Origin: Nothopassalora personata | Taxonomy: Eukaryota; Ascomycota; Dothideomycetes; Mycosphaerellales; Mycosphaerellaceae | Reading direction: 5' to 3' | NCBI GenBank assembly: GCA_033816765.1 | Contig: CM066295.1 | Location: forward strand, 1,488,001 to 1,552,000 | DNA: 64,000 nucleotides | Shown: positions 44,553 to 57,289 of the stretch, piece by piece | Position numbering within the stretch: position 1 is the first letter of the stretch | Layout: each line of letters opens with the position of its first letter | The notes under the pieces: model-generated | Seen by the model: only the letters and a program-made list of their open reading frames with translations | The model's database searches: none | Told to the model about the DNA's origin: nothing | Made by a program: the position numbers and the translations under genes

Positions 44553-46827
44553 TCAGGCCGTCGACTCGACCGCCTCGGCTGTCGACGTTGAAGACGCAGA
44601 CGAGGAAACGCTCGAAGTACCAGATGTAGCCGCAGCTGAATCCGAGCTCGAAGCCGAAGAAGCAGCTACCCCGGCAGGCAGTGGTGCCGCCTTCGTGTTG
44701 TCGGTCGACTCGACCAGAGTCTCTGGCGCCGCAACGACAGGAACGGCTTGAGCACCGCCGTCTGGGGTCACAACAGTGCGTCTGACTTTGATAGCCAAGC
44801 CGTTACCACGCGCTTGTCCACCACCGATATCCTTGCCACTGGCAGTGACGAGTCTCCACACGAGCTTGGCGCGGACGTACTGCCTGACGGTGGCTGGCTT
44901 CAAGTCCTTGATTCCACCGGCAATAAGGGTATTGAGAAGTGCATCGGTGAGAGGCACGACACCTTGGGCAGCGGTGGCTCCGTTCGTCGAGGAAGACTGA
45001 GAGACCGAGATGCCGCCGACGCGGTTTGGCGCATCGAGGTAGTCGGAGTTTGCGATTCTGCTTGGGTCGACGTCGCCGAAGAAGAGGTGAAGGTTGAAAG
45101 ATTCGCCGGGCGCTACGGACCTTGGGGGTGAAATGTCAGCGATGGTAAGGTAGTAATGGGGGTGCGATACATACTTCCGAATGTTAATCTCTGCGGAGTA
45201 CTCTGAGTAACTCCCATTTGCGTTGATTAGAGAACTGCGGAAGGGAGCTAAAGCAGCTTGTGACGGAGGTGTAATCAGCCTAGCAGCAGCCTGGCGTTCC
45301 TCAAGCGAAAGGGACACCTCGTCACGCTTGGAGTTGGTGCTGACAGCTTGTTGAGTGCGGCCGTTACCGTAGATGGCATTAAGACGGCTCCGCAGCGTGG
45401 ACACGCTAGGTCTGTCGGCGATCTCGGGGTAAGTGTAGCCAGAAGATCGGACATCGTAGGACATGGCAGGAGTCCACCTAAGCAGACGCGCGTTAGCCAT
45501 GCTCGAAAATCACGTGGTGATGTTCCAACAACTGCTACTACGTTTGGGATGTCGCGTGCTGGAGTCACACAGAGGGTGTCTTCTACTTACCAAGCGGTAC
45601 CGGAATTCTGAGTCCTAAACGGCATGTAAGAAAAGGTATCGCCTCTCCGATAGCCAGCATCCCAGACATAATTGCCGCTGGAAGATGTGGTGGTAGGCTG
45701 TCTGGTGTTGGGATTCAGGCCCTGCCATAATGCTCCGAGCCTGTCGACATTGCAGTGATGGAGCCAGAAGATTGGATCGAATGCGGAGGTGTCGAGGTTG
45801 CACATAGTTCCGCAAATGGTGTTATGAACGGTATTGTGGACGCCTTCGAGACTATTGACGGAGGATTGGCCGCACGACGAGCGCTCAGTGGAATCGTAGG
45901 TCGCGAAAACGTTCCAGCATATATTGGGTGTATTGAAGAGAAGAGCAACGCCGCGCTGCAGACCTGAGAATTGGCTTTGCATATCTCTGATGTAGTTGCT
46001 CGATCGATAGGTCGTACGACCGCCGTTCCTTCCTACGCTGATGCCGTTGCCAAGAGAGCCCGTGGTCGTGTGGGAAAAGAGAGGGTTGGCAATGGTCTGT
46101 GGTTGTCCTGTTGTGGCGTTGACGATAGTAATCTGAGCGCTGGCAATTTGTGAAGGTACAGTGCCTGACCTTGCCCAATCCCAATAAGGTAGCCTGAGGG
46201 AGGACGCGGCGGCTTGATATGTGGACCTTTGAGGCTGGTACCAGTTGTTCGCGATGTTGGTGGCAATGGCCTTCAACTGTTGTTCGAAGAGGGCAAGATA
46301 TGGGCGATGCCATAGGTAGAAGTCCTTCGTGCCGTGAAAGCAGTAACCTCCAGCCTTATTGCCCTGGCGGGTATTCGCTTGGAAGTTGCCAGAGTCATCC
46401 CAGTATTGATGAGGTGCGCCGTGTACGCCGCAGACCTATCATTGTCAGCTATACTCCCAGCGCACGTGGCATTGTCCCAGCACAGCGGACTGCGGCATGC
46501 ATGTCTCGGTAGTACCAGAAAGTTCATAAACGTACTTGGAAGTATCCACCAATCTCGCTGGGCCCAGCTTTCTGCCATTGCTGCATTGCCTGTGAAAACG
46601 ACGATCAGAACCACTCTCTCTGTCGCAGAATGCCTTAGGGGGAGCGGGTTCTGTTCGGGGCAAGTTACCAATATGTAAAGGCTGAATTCTTCCTTGCCCA
46701 TTGTTGTAATGTCCTTGCGAGATGGTGGACTCGCATTTTGACTCTGGCTGACATCTCGTCTGGGAACTGGGATGTACGCAGCAGTGAAGCTTAGAGAAGC
46801 CAAGAGGGCTGCTGAAAAGAACTTCAT
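44553..46827 (-). CDS. Tyrosinase, type-3 copper polyphenol oxidase, likely secreted (five exons)
   Basis: Hydroxylates monophenols and oxidises diphenols to quinones, feeding melanin-type pigment. Exons: 46669-46827, 46536-46589, 45591-46435, 45175-45477 and 44553-45120, giving 642 aa. The introns (79, 100, 113 and 54 nt) keep phase. A signal peptide (MKFFSAALLASLSFTAAYIP) comes first. Copper A ligands are H76 (CGVHGAP), H105 (YCFH, with C103 placed for the usual thioether) and H114 (LWHRPYLALFE). Copper B ligands are H271 and H275 (HNTVH) and the FWLHH pair at 297-298. The junction GTAWWTPAMSYDV matches the family. The last about 70 residues are Ser/Ala/Thr-rich, like a linker or processed tail. 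All ligands are present. Confidence 0.93.
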
Positions 46828-46885
46828 CTCGAATGTGAAATAGAGATTACTTAACCTTGGTCGTGCCCAGGGACAGGGCAAGCAG

Positions 46886-46893
46886 TATATAAA
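46886..46893 (-). promoter_or_regulatory. Possible TATA box of the tyrosinase gene
   Basis: TATATAAA on the plus strand (TTTATATA on the coding strand) lies about 60 bp before the tyrosinase ATG. The distance suits a short 5' leader. The element is palindromic in its core, so orientation is not decisive. Confidence 0.35.
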
Positions 46894-48129
46894 GGCCAGT
46901 GGTAGCAGCAACGGCACCGCGTAGCTTGACCCTGAGGCACAACATGACTCTCTCGTATCTGCGCTTCGAGTATCGGACCCCTAGCGGAACAGTTGAATAG
47001 TCGAACCCACTTTTAGCTGCAACTGGAGTGCATGAATGCAGCATGAGCTGGAAGGACGAATACGCCAATTGAGAGCAGTCGGGAGCGCCACATCATGGCG
47101 GCCAGATGCGTATCTCGCGTGGTCGTGGACCCAGCCTCTCTCAGACTTGGCTGCGAGTAATGCTCAGTCATGGCCGCCTTTGGATCTTGACTTGGCAAGG
47201 AGCGCTGTCGAGAAGAGAGGCGTCCACAGCCAGCCAGCCAGCCACGGGTGCGACCAGCAGGTCCAGACACACCAAGCTTCCCGATCGGATCAAGGCGTAG
47301 ACGAAGCTCTGTCGTTACGGTCAGCGTGGCGTGCGCTCAGCGGTGGGGAGACAGACCTTCCGAGAAGCAAACAGCGTCACGTTTCTTGGGTGTAGCTCTC
47401 AACCATGTCAGCCGTGGCGGACTGGACCGAAAGGCATTGGTTCTGTTACGCGAAGCGTCGCGAGACGTTGACAACGAGATAATTGTTGTCGTACATCTTT
47501 GCGTCCCGAGACGTATCAAGAGGCGGGATATACCGGTATACGTGTATGATGTTCTCTCCCGAATTAGGCGAAGCCGCAAGGTTGTTCGCAGGGGCAGGTG
47601 CAGTAGCTGGTCAGAAAGGGGAGATCTGCTGCTAATAGCCCGGCTTATACTGTACATACAGGCTATAGCAAGGATCATACTTTTTACCCCTGTGCCTCCT
47701 GGCGTAGATTCTTCCACTAACTATATACATCGATATATGTGGGTCACCACCTTGTACTGTATCAGCCACCCGCTTTTGATCCCCATATACTGTACGTACC
47801 GAAACGAGGACTAGCGCCAAAGCTATATTTGCACCTTCAACACCAGCTTTTCGCGTGGCTGCTGACGACATCCCGACGAGACGGACAGACACGCGAACGG
47901 AACATATCGACGATCGATGATCGACGAAGTTGTGAAGCACCCGCAAATAGAACTTCTCGACGTAAGCTGGAGATTCCGCGGCGTGTTGCATTACCAGAAT
48001 CCAGTCTTGCTTCATGTATGTGACGAGCTAAGTGCAGAAGGACGACAAGATCACAGAGGCAGGCCGTCTCATGAGTGAGATAGCTGCACGCTCATGGGCA
48101 CAAAAAGAATGTTCGAATTTGTCCTAAAT
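46894..48129. other. Intergenic, about 1.2 kb
   Basis: Lies between tyrosinase and permease. No supported gene. A short (CCAG)4 run sits at about 47224-47240. The stretch about 47620-47780 is AT-richer with TATA-like runs but no clear element. Confidence 0.4.
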
Positions 48130-50204
48130 CTAGAGATCTGTGTGGTCAGAGACGGCCCAGTCGACGTTGACGACAGGCCCCAAATATACATGCCGTCCCT
48201 GAACAGCATAGCAGATTAACGCGATAACGAACACGCCGGAGAACATCACGACGGCGTAGTTCATGCTCTGCGCCGTCACAGGCACCGAAACGGGAAAACA
48301 GACCCAGAGCATGGCCTATGAGGGAGTATGTCAGTGATTCTGTCTTCGTGATTCTCTCACAAAGGTCTGTTCAGGTCTTTAGAGACGACTTACCCAGCAA
48401 GAATAGACGAACGCGAAGCAGTTGATTGGGAGGCCGGCCCGGCCGAGTGACCATCTGCAGCGCGGTAATTTCTCGCCTCGAATGCGTTTCAGAGCAATGG
48501 CGCCAGCGCTGATGGCGTACGTCGACATCAAGGCCAAAAGCTGCAGCGAGATGATGGCGTTGCTGCTATATGTCAGCATCGGAGGATCCAGGGCCTAGAT
48601 TTGCCTGTGCTTACAATGCAATTGTGCTCCCGAGATTGATCAGGGACAGGAGGATGGTGAAGGCATAGGTGACCAAGATGGCATTCAGAGGAATGTGAAG
48701 GGTTGGATGAACATTGCCGATCCATTGCCACCCTGGCAATCCCTTGTCTCGGGCGAATGCAAAGGTCTGTCGAGAGGTTGATGCGAAGAAAGAGGTTGCT
48801 CCAGCTGTTGGCCAGCATCAGTCAGCCATACGTGATGAGTCTTGTGACTGGAGCATATACGTACCAATACCAAGGATCAGGATGATGGAGGTGAGCCCAA
48901 TCGCACCTCCTGTAGAACCAGTGCCAGTTTCAAAGACATAAATGTAAGGGAACCCGCTCCGGGAGTTGAGCGCAGCATCTACGTCGGTCAGGCAAAAGCA
49001 ATATGTGATAAGCATGGCAAATCCCATGGCGCCGTTGAGTAAATAGCTCCAAATCATGCACCGAGGCACGATGACGGAGGCATCTCGTGTCTCTTCGGCC
49101 ATATGTGCTGCACCATCAGAGCCGATAAGACCATAGATTGAGGTGACTTGCCCGACCAGCATGCTCAAAGCCATACTCGACCAGCCGCCGCTGTTCTCGA
49201 AGGAAGTGAAGACCTCTTGTGCCGTGTTTCGGGGAGACAGCACCCAGAGGACAATCAGAACGGCGGCGAACCCGAAGACGTGGAAGATCAGCAGGACTCC
49301 CTCTACCAGTGGCAAGTGCTTCGCACCCCAGGTATTGATCAGAAGTCCGAGACTGACCATCGCGATGACGAAGAGATATCCTTGATACGCATGTGGCGAG
49401 TAGTCATCATGAGTGATCGCGATGAGACCCTGTATCTGTGTTCTGCAGAGCGGCAAGCGTTAGCTGTAGTCCGTAGGCACGAGCTATCTTGGAGCTCGAC
49501 ACCCAGCGTATCCAAGTGAATTCAGCGGCTCATCCCCCGCCTCATGCTGTTGGGCTTACATACCCGAGCAGGAACATGCCTGAACAAGTGCCACATTGCC
49601 ACGAGAGCGTACTCATCCAGCCGGCAAGGTACGATATGAATCTCTGATGGCTGCGTGGCGCAAACTCGCTGGCCTGTGAGCATAGCAATGTCAGTCATTG
49701 TCCTCAAGGCACTGAGCATACCCCTAGTTCCATGGGCTGCTCTTCGGAATGGTGTCGCGTGGCGGCCCTGCGATGGCATCACGGGTTTGCTTCCCTTGAC
49801 GTACCCAATGATACTGTCCACCCGCTGTTGGAGCCATCGACGACATCTCAGCGAGTGACAGCACGATTGTGCCGAAGCATATGAAGCTTCCCAAGAACAT
49901 CCAGATCTAATACAGCTCAGCACACCACCAAATTGCGGCCGGAGAAGAGACATACCATCCCGCCAGTACCGCCGTTGGCAAGTCCTGAAGCCGTAGCCGA
50001 TAAAGTTACCTCCCAAGTCCCCATGGCGACTGCGACAAAGCCGAGGATAGACGTGAAGCGGAAGTTCCTTCTGAACTCCTGCTTCCTCCCTAGTCGTTGC
50101 ATATCTCTCATGTCCAACTGAGTGCAATCCGCGACCACCGCATCATCATCCGTTGGCTGCCTTTCATAAGCCGCATGGCCCATGGATTTCAGCTCGTAGT
50201 CCAT
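48130..50204 (-). CDS. APC-superfamily amino-acid/choline/GABA-type permease (seven exons)
   Basis: An integral plasma-membrane transporter of the fungal amino-acid permease family. Exons: 49956-50204, 49805-49906, 49564-49673, 48865-49442, 48615-48804, 48394-48565 and 48130-48315, giving 528 aa. All six introns (49, 131, 121, 60, 49 and 78 nt) are GT...AG and in phase. Landmarks are the cytosolic start MDYELKS, then FRFTSILGFVAVAMGTWEV (TM1), APTAGGQYHWASEFAPR, LIGSDGAAHMAEETRDASVI (the conserved TM6-8 linker), IVPRCMIW, STSRQTFAFARDKGLPGW and IPLNAILVTYAF. Acidic and polar residues in the linker are retained. The substrate cannot be decided by eye. The gene looks intact. Confidence 0.9.
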
Positions 50205-50868
50205 GATCCCGACGTTGATGCTCAGCGACACTGGAGGATGGTGTCGAGCTGGAATGAAAAGAAGGGTTCTCAAGCAATGTCTGGCATGATCTGCAGAGGC
50301 GGAGGAACGACTAAAGAGTGCCTAGGCTCGTCAATGTTGAATGGATGCATTGTACTGGTGGTGGTGCGCCAGTAAGCGATCTCCGTCAGGGAGATCATAG
50401 ATGTGATGAGGGTTGGCGCCGCATGTACTGTACAATGCTTGCCGTATTAGTACCGAAGTCGGGTCAATGCCGGAGGACTAACCTGTCTCGTATACCCTGA
50501 TCCTGAATGTAGTTGGCAGCTTGGACGCCGTCACCACATATGGAAGGCTGTGGCCCGTGGGACATTCGTCCCGCGTTCTGCATGATAGGGTAAATCACCG
50601 GACCTTTGAGATCGACCGGCCCACGTTGACACCTCTCGAATCAGGCTCCTCGGGCGGGAGCATGCCGTCGGCTTTGGAAAATGCGAATCATGCAATAACC
50701 AAGACTGCCTGCAATCGCAATGAACTGGTACTGATGATGTCTCGCCACGACCAGTACTGACTGTCTCTTGCTGAGCTCCCTTTCAACATCCAGTCACAAA
50801 CACTTCCTCCAGTTGATTTGGGGTACCGACAGTCCCGGGACGATCCCCAAAGCCGCATTGGTGGAGCA
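50205..50868. other. Divergent intergenic region, 664 bp
   Basis: Separates the permease start from the Pth11-like start. No supported gene. Confidence 0.4.
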
Positions 50869-52446
50869 ATGGCAGACGCTGAGGGCGGGCACGGGCGATG
50901 GAGCACCGCGATCACTGCCGACAAACACAGTCCTCTTGTGACGATCACGGCGGGACTTATGCTGGTGGCCATGTTCCTTTTCTTGGGATTTCGGTTGACG
51001 ATCCGTTGGCCCTGGCAGAAGTTGATAGGTCACGACGACCTTGCCACGATAATAGGCAGCGTATTGAATACGATCTACCTCCAAGAAGTGTCCGGCTGAC
51101 GATAATCAGATATTTGCTTGCGGGCAAAGCATCGCGGTCTTTATAGCCGTACATCATGGCCTCGGCCGACACCGTGCAGATTTGAGGGTGGAGCAGGAAA
51201 AAGAGGCACGGCGTGTAAGTGCCCATAATACATCGCACCATACAGTGCTGACCGAAGACTCGCTCAGGCACTTTATGCGAGCGACATCCTTTCAGTCCTG
51301 GCGTTGACAGGCTCGAAGCTAGCCGTGTCCCTTCTGATCAACCGATTGTCGACCTACAAAAGGCACATCTATGCGGCTAGAACAATCACTGGACTGATCT
51401 GCCTTTGGGGCGTCCTCTCCACTGTCTTCACTGCTGCCGAGATTATTCGAGTGCTATCAGACGTCCGAAATACGTGGATTGGTCTGGGTGCGATGAGTAT
51501 CTTGCTCGAAGTGGCGCTGTTCGTCCTGCCAATTTTCCTGGTCTGGAATCTGAAGATGCGACTCTCAGCAAAAATGACGGTTAGTGAATTTGACGGGAAG
51601 AAGACACACCCGTCCGAGATGTGCACACGACATCTCCAGCAACATATCAGTAGCTGGGACATGGGAATGCGGCGTTCGAATATAGCTGATGCCCTTCTGT
51701 TCAGGTCATTGTTGGATTCGCCTTCCGATTACCGTAAGTGCGATCAAAATCAGTGTGAAGATGCCGCTGATAATGAAATAGTGCGAGTGGTCTTACTTTT
51801 GCTCGCGTTTTATCTGTGGTAAAGATGTTGTCGGTGGAAAATGGCGCGGATGTGATCGACGTCACCTGGGTACGTTATTGCGGATGCTTCCCAGGACAAG
51901 ACATCAGGACTGCGCGCGTCACTTCATGCGCAGTCCTGGATGCGAGGACATTGCCGTGGATATCTCGAAGATTGCTGACACAGCTTCAGGACTACGTCAA
52001 GCCCACGATATACACCACGATAGAGATGCACTATTCCCTAATGGCAGCGACCATCCCTTGCATGCATTTATTCTTGCGTCAATTCTCCACTGGTGAGTAT
52101 GGGCTGGAACAAGCGCTTTAACAAGACTGATCCAGTGTCTGCAGGCTATCTGGGCACCACGACCGACCAGTTGCACGGCACCATGATGGGTTCGACAAGC
52201 AACCAGAGCGATTCCTACGTCCTGTCTAGCGTGGGAAGTAGACACCAGAAGAATACTGCGAAGAAGTCGCCCAGCAATGCTGATGCCGTGTCGAGGGCAT
52301 TGTTCCAGACAGACGCTGCAGTAACCACAATCAGCGCTGGTTGCCATCGTGCTGAGAGTGTGTTGAGTGATGGTAGCGAGGCGATTATGGTCCAGCAGAC
52401 TTTTGATGTCAAATGGAGCGACAACGATGAGCCAAGCTCGTGTTGA
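50869..52446 (+). CDS. Pth11-like seven-TM integral membrane protein, rhodopsin/SAT4 family, without CFEM (seven exons)
   Basis: Exons: 50869-51060, 51110-51214, 51268-51579, 51705-51733, 51782-51869, 51990-52092 and 52145-52446, giving 376 aa. The introns (49, 53, 125, 48, 120 and 52 nt) are in phase. The fold is fungal rhodopsin-type: TITAGLMLVAMFLFLGFRLT (TM1), WQKLIGHDDLATIIG, IAVFIAVHHGLGRH, YASDILSVLALTGSKLAVSL, WGVLSTVFTAAEIIRVLSD, ILLEVALFVLPIFLVWNLKM and the hallmark QFSTGYLGTTTDQLHG before a disordered cytosolic tail. Pth11-type proteins act as surface sensors in some plant pathogens, while many relatives are uncharacterised. There is no Cys-rich CFEM domain at the front. It is the last intact gene before the repeat block. 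Confidence 0.85.
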
Positions 52447-53200
52447 TCAGGACCGACTCTGAATTGAAAGCACTTTCTAATGATCCGGTCCAACTTCGAA
52501 AGTGCGGCGTGCATTTTCCTATTGGAGCCATCGCAACGTGCGCGAGTTGTGGCACGCGCCTACATAGGTCTACTGGTGGGCCACATACCGCTGCCTTCGA
52601 TCCCTGGTCTTAAAGAGTTCGCCTGGGCCTCCAGACCTGCGAAGACTTCATCGACGAGCAGTCCAGCCTGTCGATATGGCAAAGCACGCCGGGAAATTGC
52701 CAGTGCCAGATTCTGGTCCGTGCTTGCCGGGTGACCTTGTGGGCGTTGGAGCTGTCGTTTGTCTCCCACAGAGTATCTGTGCTTGCATGCTACCTCATAT
52801 GCAAGGGTTGCGCCTGCTGAAGAAGGTCTCACGTCCTTCAGGACGCAAGCACTCGAGCTTTACGTTAAAGCTGGAGTCCAGCTATTGCAAAACCACAACG
52901 TGGGTCTTGAGTAGATGGGCGGCTTTTTGAGGGATATCGTGCCCACTGGGACCAGATCTTCGAGACGCAAGGCGGAATGCATTAGTGCGTAATGTGCGGG
53001 TATAACTTGCCATCGAGGAGATATGCTGCTATGCTCATGTGGAAGATGTGGATTCAGGAGCAAAAGACCACTCGCGAGATTCAAGATGTTGACGAGGATG
53101 ACAATGATGAGAGTATCATGTCTCGAAGTCGAAACGTGTTGTTACGCCAAGACTACGGACGGTGGCCTAGGCTTACAAAACCGGCAATTACGCTTATTCG
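52447..53200. other. Gene-free margin of the repeat block, about 750 bp
   Basis: Base composition is still normal, with CA and TG frequent. A minus-strand frame at 52560-52832 contains NLALAISRRALP and AGLLVDEVFAGLEAQ, loosely like the signature and Walker B of an ABC transporter. This is too weak to call as a gene. Confidence 0.35.
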
Positions 53201-55530
53201 AAATCCTTACTCGCTGGACTCGCTCTTCCTTAACAATAGCATTAATAATAGCATAACAATAGCACAATAATACTGCTACGACTCGCTATTGTCGCCTATA
53301 ATCGTAGCGAGTCGCGGCGATATTATCGCTTCCTCCTACTACGTAGGTAAGTTAGGCTCCTTTATAATAGTAGATAGTAAGTATTAAGGAGCTTACCTTA
53401 CTATTATTATATTGTTACTTACTTAATAATAGTGGCGGGTATATTAACTTCTACTACTATTACTATTTCTTTAACTCTATACTTATTAATATATATAAAT
53501 CTAACTATAGACGACTTACTTAGCGATATTAGCCTTAGAATAATAATAACAATAATAACGATAATAATAGCAATAGCGATAGCGATAGTATACCTAATCC
53601 GCGCTTACCCTTATAAACGCGGTTATTACTATAGCTTATAATAGCGTAAGTATAATTCTAACTCGTTAGGCGTACGTAGGTAGACTAATAAACCTATAGT
53701 ATATACCGACGTCCTCGTACCGCTAATACTAACGATTTCTACTATGTAAGTAAGTCGATATAGGTATAATAGCTAGGAGACTCGTAGAAGATAGATAAGG
53801 GTAGTATAAAGGTTACGAAGAACAATTTACGTAAGTTTAACTAGGCTAGCCGTATTATAGAGACTAAAGAGGGTATATATCTTATAGTAGACTCGCTATA
53901 CTATATATACTAACTCGTATTAATAGGTAAGCCGGCTTAGACGGACTACGATACGTATAAGAGAGCTAGTATACGCTATATAGTCTTTACTACTAATACC
54001 GATAAGACTTACGCGTATTATAAGCGTTACGTAAAGGCTTACTATAACTCTCGTAAGTTAGTTAAGGAGCCTAGCGAGTCTAGCGAGTCTAGTAATAGTT
54101 TATTTAAGGCTATTAAGGGTGTTTTAACTACTTCTAGCGAGGTTAGTAAGGCTAGCGAGTCTAGTACTTGTCCTACTAATAATATATTAACTCGCTTAGC
54201 CGCGGCGGAGGATCGTATTTAGTAATTAGAGGGTACTATAGGCCGCTTAATTAAATTTATTAGCGGTCTACTAGGTAGCGAGTTAGTCGCTATATTTTGC
54301 TCTTAGTAATAATATAATATTAAGTAGTCTACCTCCTATCTATATACTACGAGTCTATACTTCCCTCTACTTTTTTAGTCTTAGCTACCTCGTAGATAGC
54401 TTAATAATAAGCCTATTTCTCGGTACCTTTATACGCTAGTTATTATTAGGTAGACTCTAAAGTAATAGCTACGAGTCTAGCTACGAGTCGTCTAGCTATA
54501 TAATTATTAAAGTACTAGTTACTACTAACTCGCTTAAGGCACTAGTTACTACTAACTCGCTTAAGGTACTAGTTACTACTATAGTCTTACTTAAGGACTC
54601 CTTCTTAATCTCTCTAATTTAACTTATAGCTAGACTCGTACGCTCTTTCTTTACCTTCTTAACCGATACTTTACTAGCTAACGTACTTACTAGCTTATTA
54701 TCTAAACCTTTCCCTATAAATACTAAATTCTACTATTAAGAGGGGACTCTAAACCCCGTTAGCTACGGAGACGAAGAGGATTAAGGGCTACTAGCTATAA
54801 GATTAATATACTCTAGAGACTCGGCAATTAGAGTTATAGTATATCGATACGGTAAGCTACGACTCGCTAGACGCTTCTCGCTCTAGCTTACTATACTCGC
54901 TGAACGAGAAGTAGCCTAACTCGCTATAGTAGCCTAGCGAGTAATGCCCTAATCCGCTAGACGTACTATAGTACTCGCTACTATACTCGCTTACTAGTCC
55001 TTAAGCTTACGCTCGCGTTAGCGGTCTACGTTCTTTATAAGTTCGCTAAGACTAGCTAAGGACTCGTCGGTACTCGACGAGTCCTTTACTACTCCTCGTC
55101 TATATAGATTATTTAAGGCTCCGCGACCTTAGTTAACCTAATACGTAACGTTAACTAGTACTTCTCGCCTATCCTTTACGTTCTAGATATCCTTAGTATA
55201 TAGTATTAATATATCCTTAAGATCTCGCTCTCGTAGGCTTAATTTACTTAGAAGAATAGGTATATTATCTTTAGTAGCCTTTATAAAGAGGAAGGGCGGT
55301 ATAGTATAAGGACGTATAAGCTATAGGCCTAGCTTATCTACGCCTTCTTAAAAGACGAGGTTATAAAACTAGGTTATTGTATCTACTACTTTAGCTAAAG
55401 ACAACTCGCAGCGAGTCTATTATCCGGTAATTTGATACGTACTAAGGAGCTTATACGGCTAATACTTCTATATCTTAAGGTCCCCCTTACGTTTAATAGT
55501 AAACGGTACCTTATATAGCTTAACGGATAT
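53200..55530. mobile_element. RIP-degenerated older retroelement, left part (gag-like relic)
   Basis: From about 53.2-53.3 kb the sequence changes character: CA and TG become rare and TAGCGAGT/ACTCGCTA-like words recur. A plus-strand frame at about 53.95-54.22 kb reads protein-like (DKTYAYYKRYVKAYY, LTRLAAAEDRI) before a TAG and resembles a gag-type nucleocapsid or coiled segment. Everything else is closed by stops. The element is split by the Ty3/gypsy insertion at 55531 and seems to resume at 62388. Its ends are not identified. Confidence 0.6.
54512..54592. repeat. Three tandem 27-bp units inside the older element
   Basis: The unit, about ACTAGTTACTACTAACTCGC plus CTTAAGG, is repeated in register. 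The third copy has diverged. A 27-bp period keeps the frame, so it probably encoded a nine-residue repeat before decay. Confidence 0.75.
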
Positions 55531-55692
55531 TATTACGGGTAAACGACGTATACACTAAAGTTCTATAAAGTTTATAATAAGTTCGATATAGAAGAAAGGG
55601 GAAGTTATACGCTGTCCGAAGAAAAGATGTCGGAAAGTAATCCGAACGCATAGGCGTAGCCTATGCTAAGAAATAGGGGCCCGCCCCTTATA
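55531..55692 (-). repeat. 3' LTR of the Ty3/gypsy element
   Basis: 162 bp. It differs from the other LTR at 11 positions, all transitions, with no indels. On the coding strand it starts TATAAGGGGC and ends ACCCGTAATA. TG...CA has become TA...TA. Confidence 0.93.
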
Positions 55693-55712
55693 CTACCCCC
55701 CCTTCTACCTTC
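55693..55712 (-). other. Polypurine tract (second-strand primer) of the retroelement
   Basis: On the coding strand a purine run, AGAAGGGGGGGTAG, abuts the 3' LTR directly, as in LTR retrotransposons. Confidence 0.7.
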
Positions 55713-57289
55713 GCCGCCTCTAGCCCTAGCTCCGCCCTATAGATACCGGCCGTATACGTATTTACGCCGGTGCTCCCTATTGTCCTACCTAGAGCCTATT
55801 GTCCTAGCTGTTTTTATTAGGCTCGTAATAGGAAGTACCCGAGCTACTCTTCCTTATTGTCTAGCCCCGCCGACGTCGAGATAAAGTATTATCGCCTAGG
55901 TAAGTGTAAGGTTTGCTATTATCTAATAAGTAACAATAGCTATTATTATATATAAATAATAGGAACCTAGAATATATCTTTAGGTTCTCGTTCTCTTTTT
56001 CTTTCTCTCTTTTCCTTATTACCTACCGTAAGCGTAAGTCGCCCCTTCCCCTCCCCCTAGCTAAGCGTCTTTAGCCTTAGGGGCATACGGTTACGTATCT
56101 TATGCCTATCGCTTAGGGAGCTGACGTTTTCCCTACGGATTCCGATAGATACTAATAGTATACCGTAAATAGAAACTACTACTACTATATCTCCTATTAA
56201 TACTATTAAGTAAGTCCGAATAAATTCCTACGGAGACCGACGTATTCTAACCGGAACGTAGTATAAAATAGCCTAACGCCGCATCTACTACGTCCCCTAC
56301 GCCTCTAATAGCGTAGACTACGTCTCCTAGTATATAAGTACCGGCCTCCGCTATATTCTTATCGGAGTCCGCTAATTATTATTAGGGCGTAACCGCGCGC
56401 GCCTACTAGGCCTATAATACTAATCGTAAGCATTACGAGGACATGTATATACTACGCGGACCCCGAAGGAAAATTATCGCTAACCGCGCGTTTTAGGCCG
56501 GAGCTCGCCTACGCCGCCTACGCCGCCTACGCTAAGTGGACCCGCGCTACTAACTAGAACCGCGCGTAAGTATCCTCCCCGGCGGCCTCCGCGGCTTTTC
56601 TATAGGCTTACGGTCTTTTAGCGACGACGCTCGTACTAAGCTCCGCGCCGTCCTTAAAGCCTAGAAGGCTTTAAAGCCTCTCTAGCGTACTAGTATACTC
56701 TCCCGGTAAGTTTCCCCGGCCCCCGCCGCTTTATACGCGCTTACTAATTCCTTTAGTACGGTCGCCGCTAAGGTTATAGGTACTATAGCTAATGCCTAGC
56801 TTACCTTTAAGTAGACGTATATACTACGGGCCCCGTTATATAACTATCGCTAACCGACTCTTTAGTCCCGGGGGCGCCCTACGCGACCTCTAGCTAGGTT
56901 AGCGCCGCGTGCGTTAGGCCTCGGCCTCCTCTAACTAGCCTTCGGGCACCCTCGTCTTTTACGCGGGCCGCGACCGGGCTATTATAGTATATAGCTATCT
57001 CGAAAGAGATTAGGCTCCGCTACTTTTACGGCGGACGCCGCTAAAATAAAACGTTCTTAAACTTACCTATACCTTCTTACTTCTCTCTATCTCCTAAAAA
57101 GACTCCCTAACCTAAAAGAAACGCCTACTCTTTCCTAAACGCCTATGTCTACGCTAAATCACTAGTAATCCTTACCTTTTTGCCGTTTCCCCCTTCTTTT
57201 CGTATCCTATGCCTCCTTCGGTCCGTTATACGTTATTAGGTTACTATATTTTCTCTTAAAGTTATCCGCGGCTACTATGTCCGCGAGGT

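Noticed and set aside
53432..53641. 69-codon plus-strand frame rich in Ile/Thr/Leu
   Set aside because: Arises from AT-rich RIP-mutated repeat sequence, not a gene.
54512..54592. CRISPR-like array of three units
   Set aside because: Units are contiguous with no spacers and lie in a eukaryotic retroelement relic.
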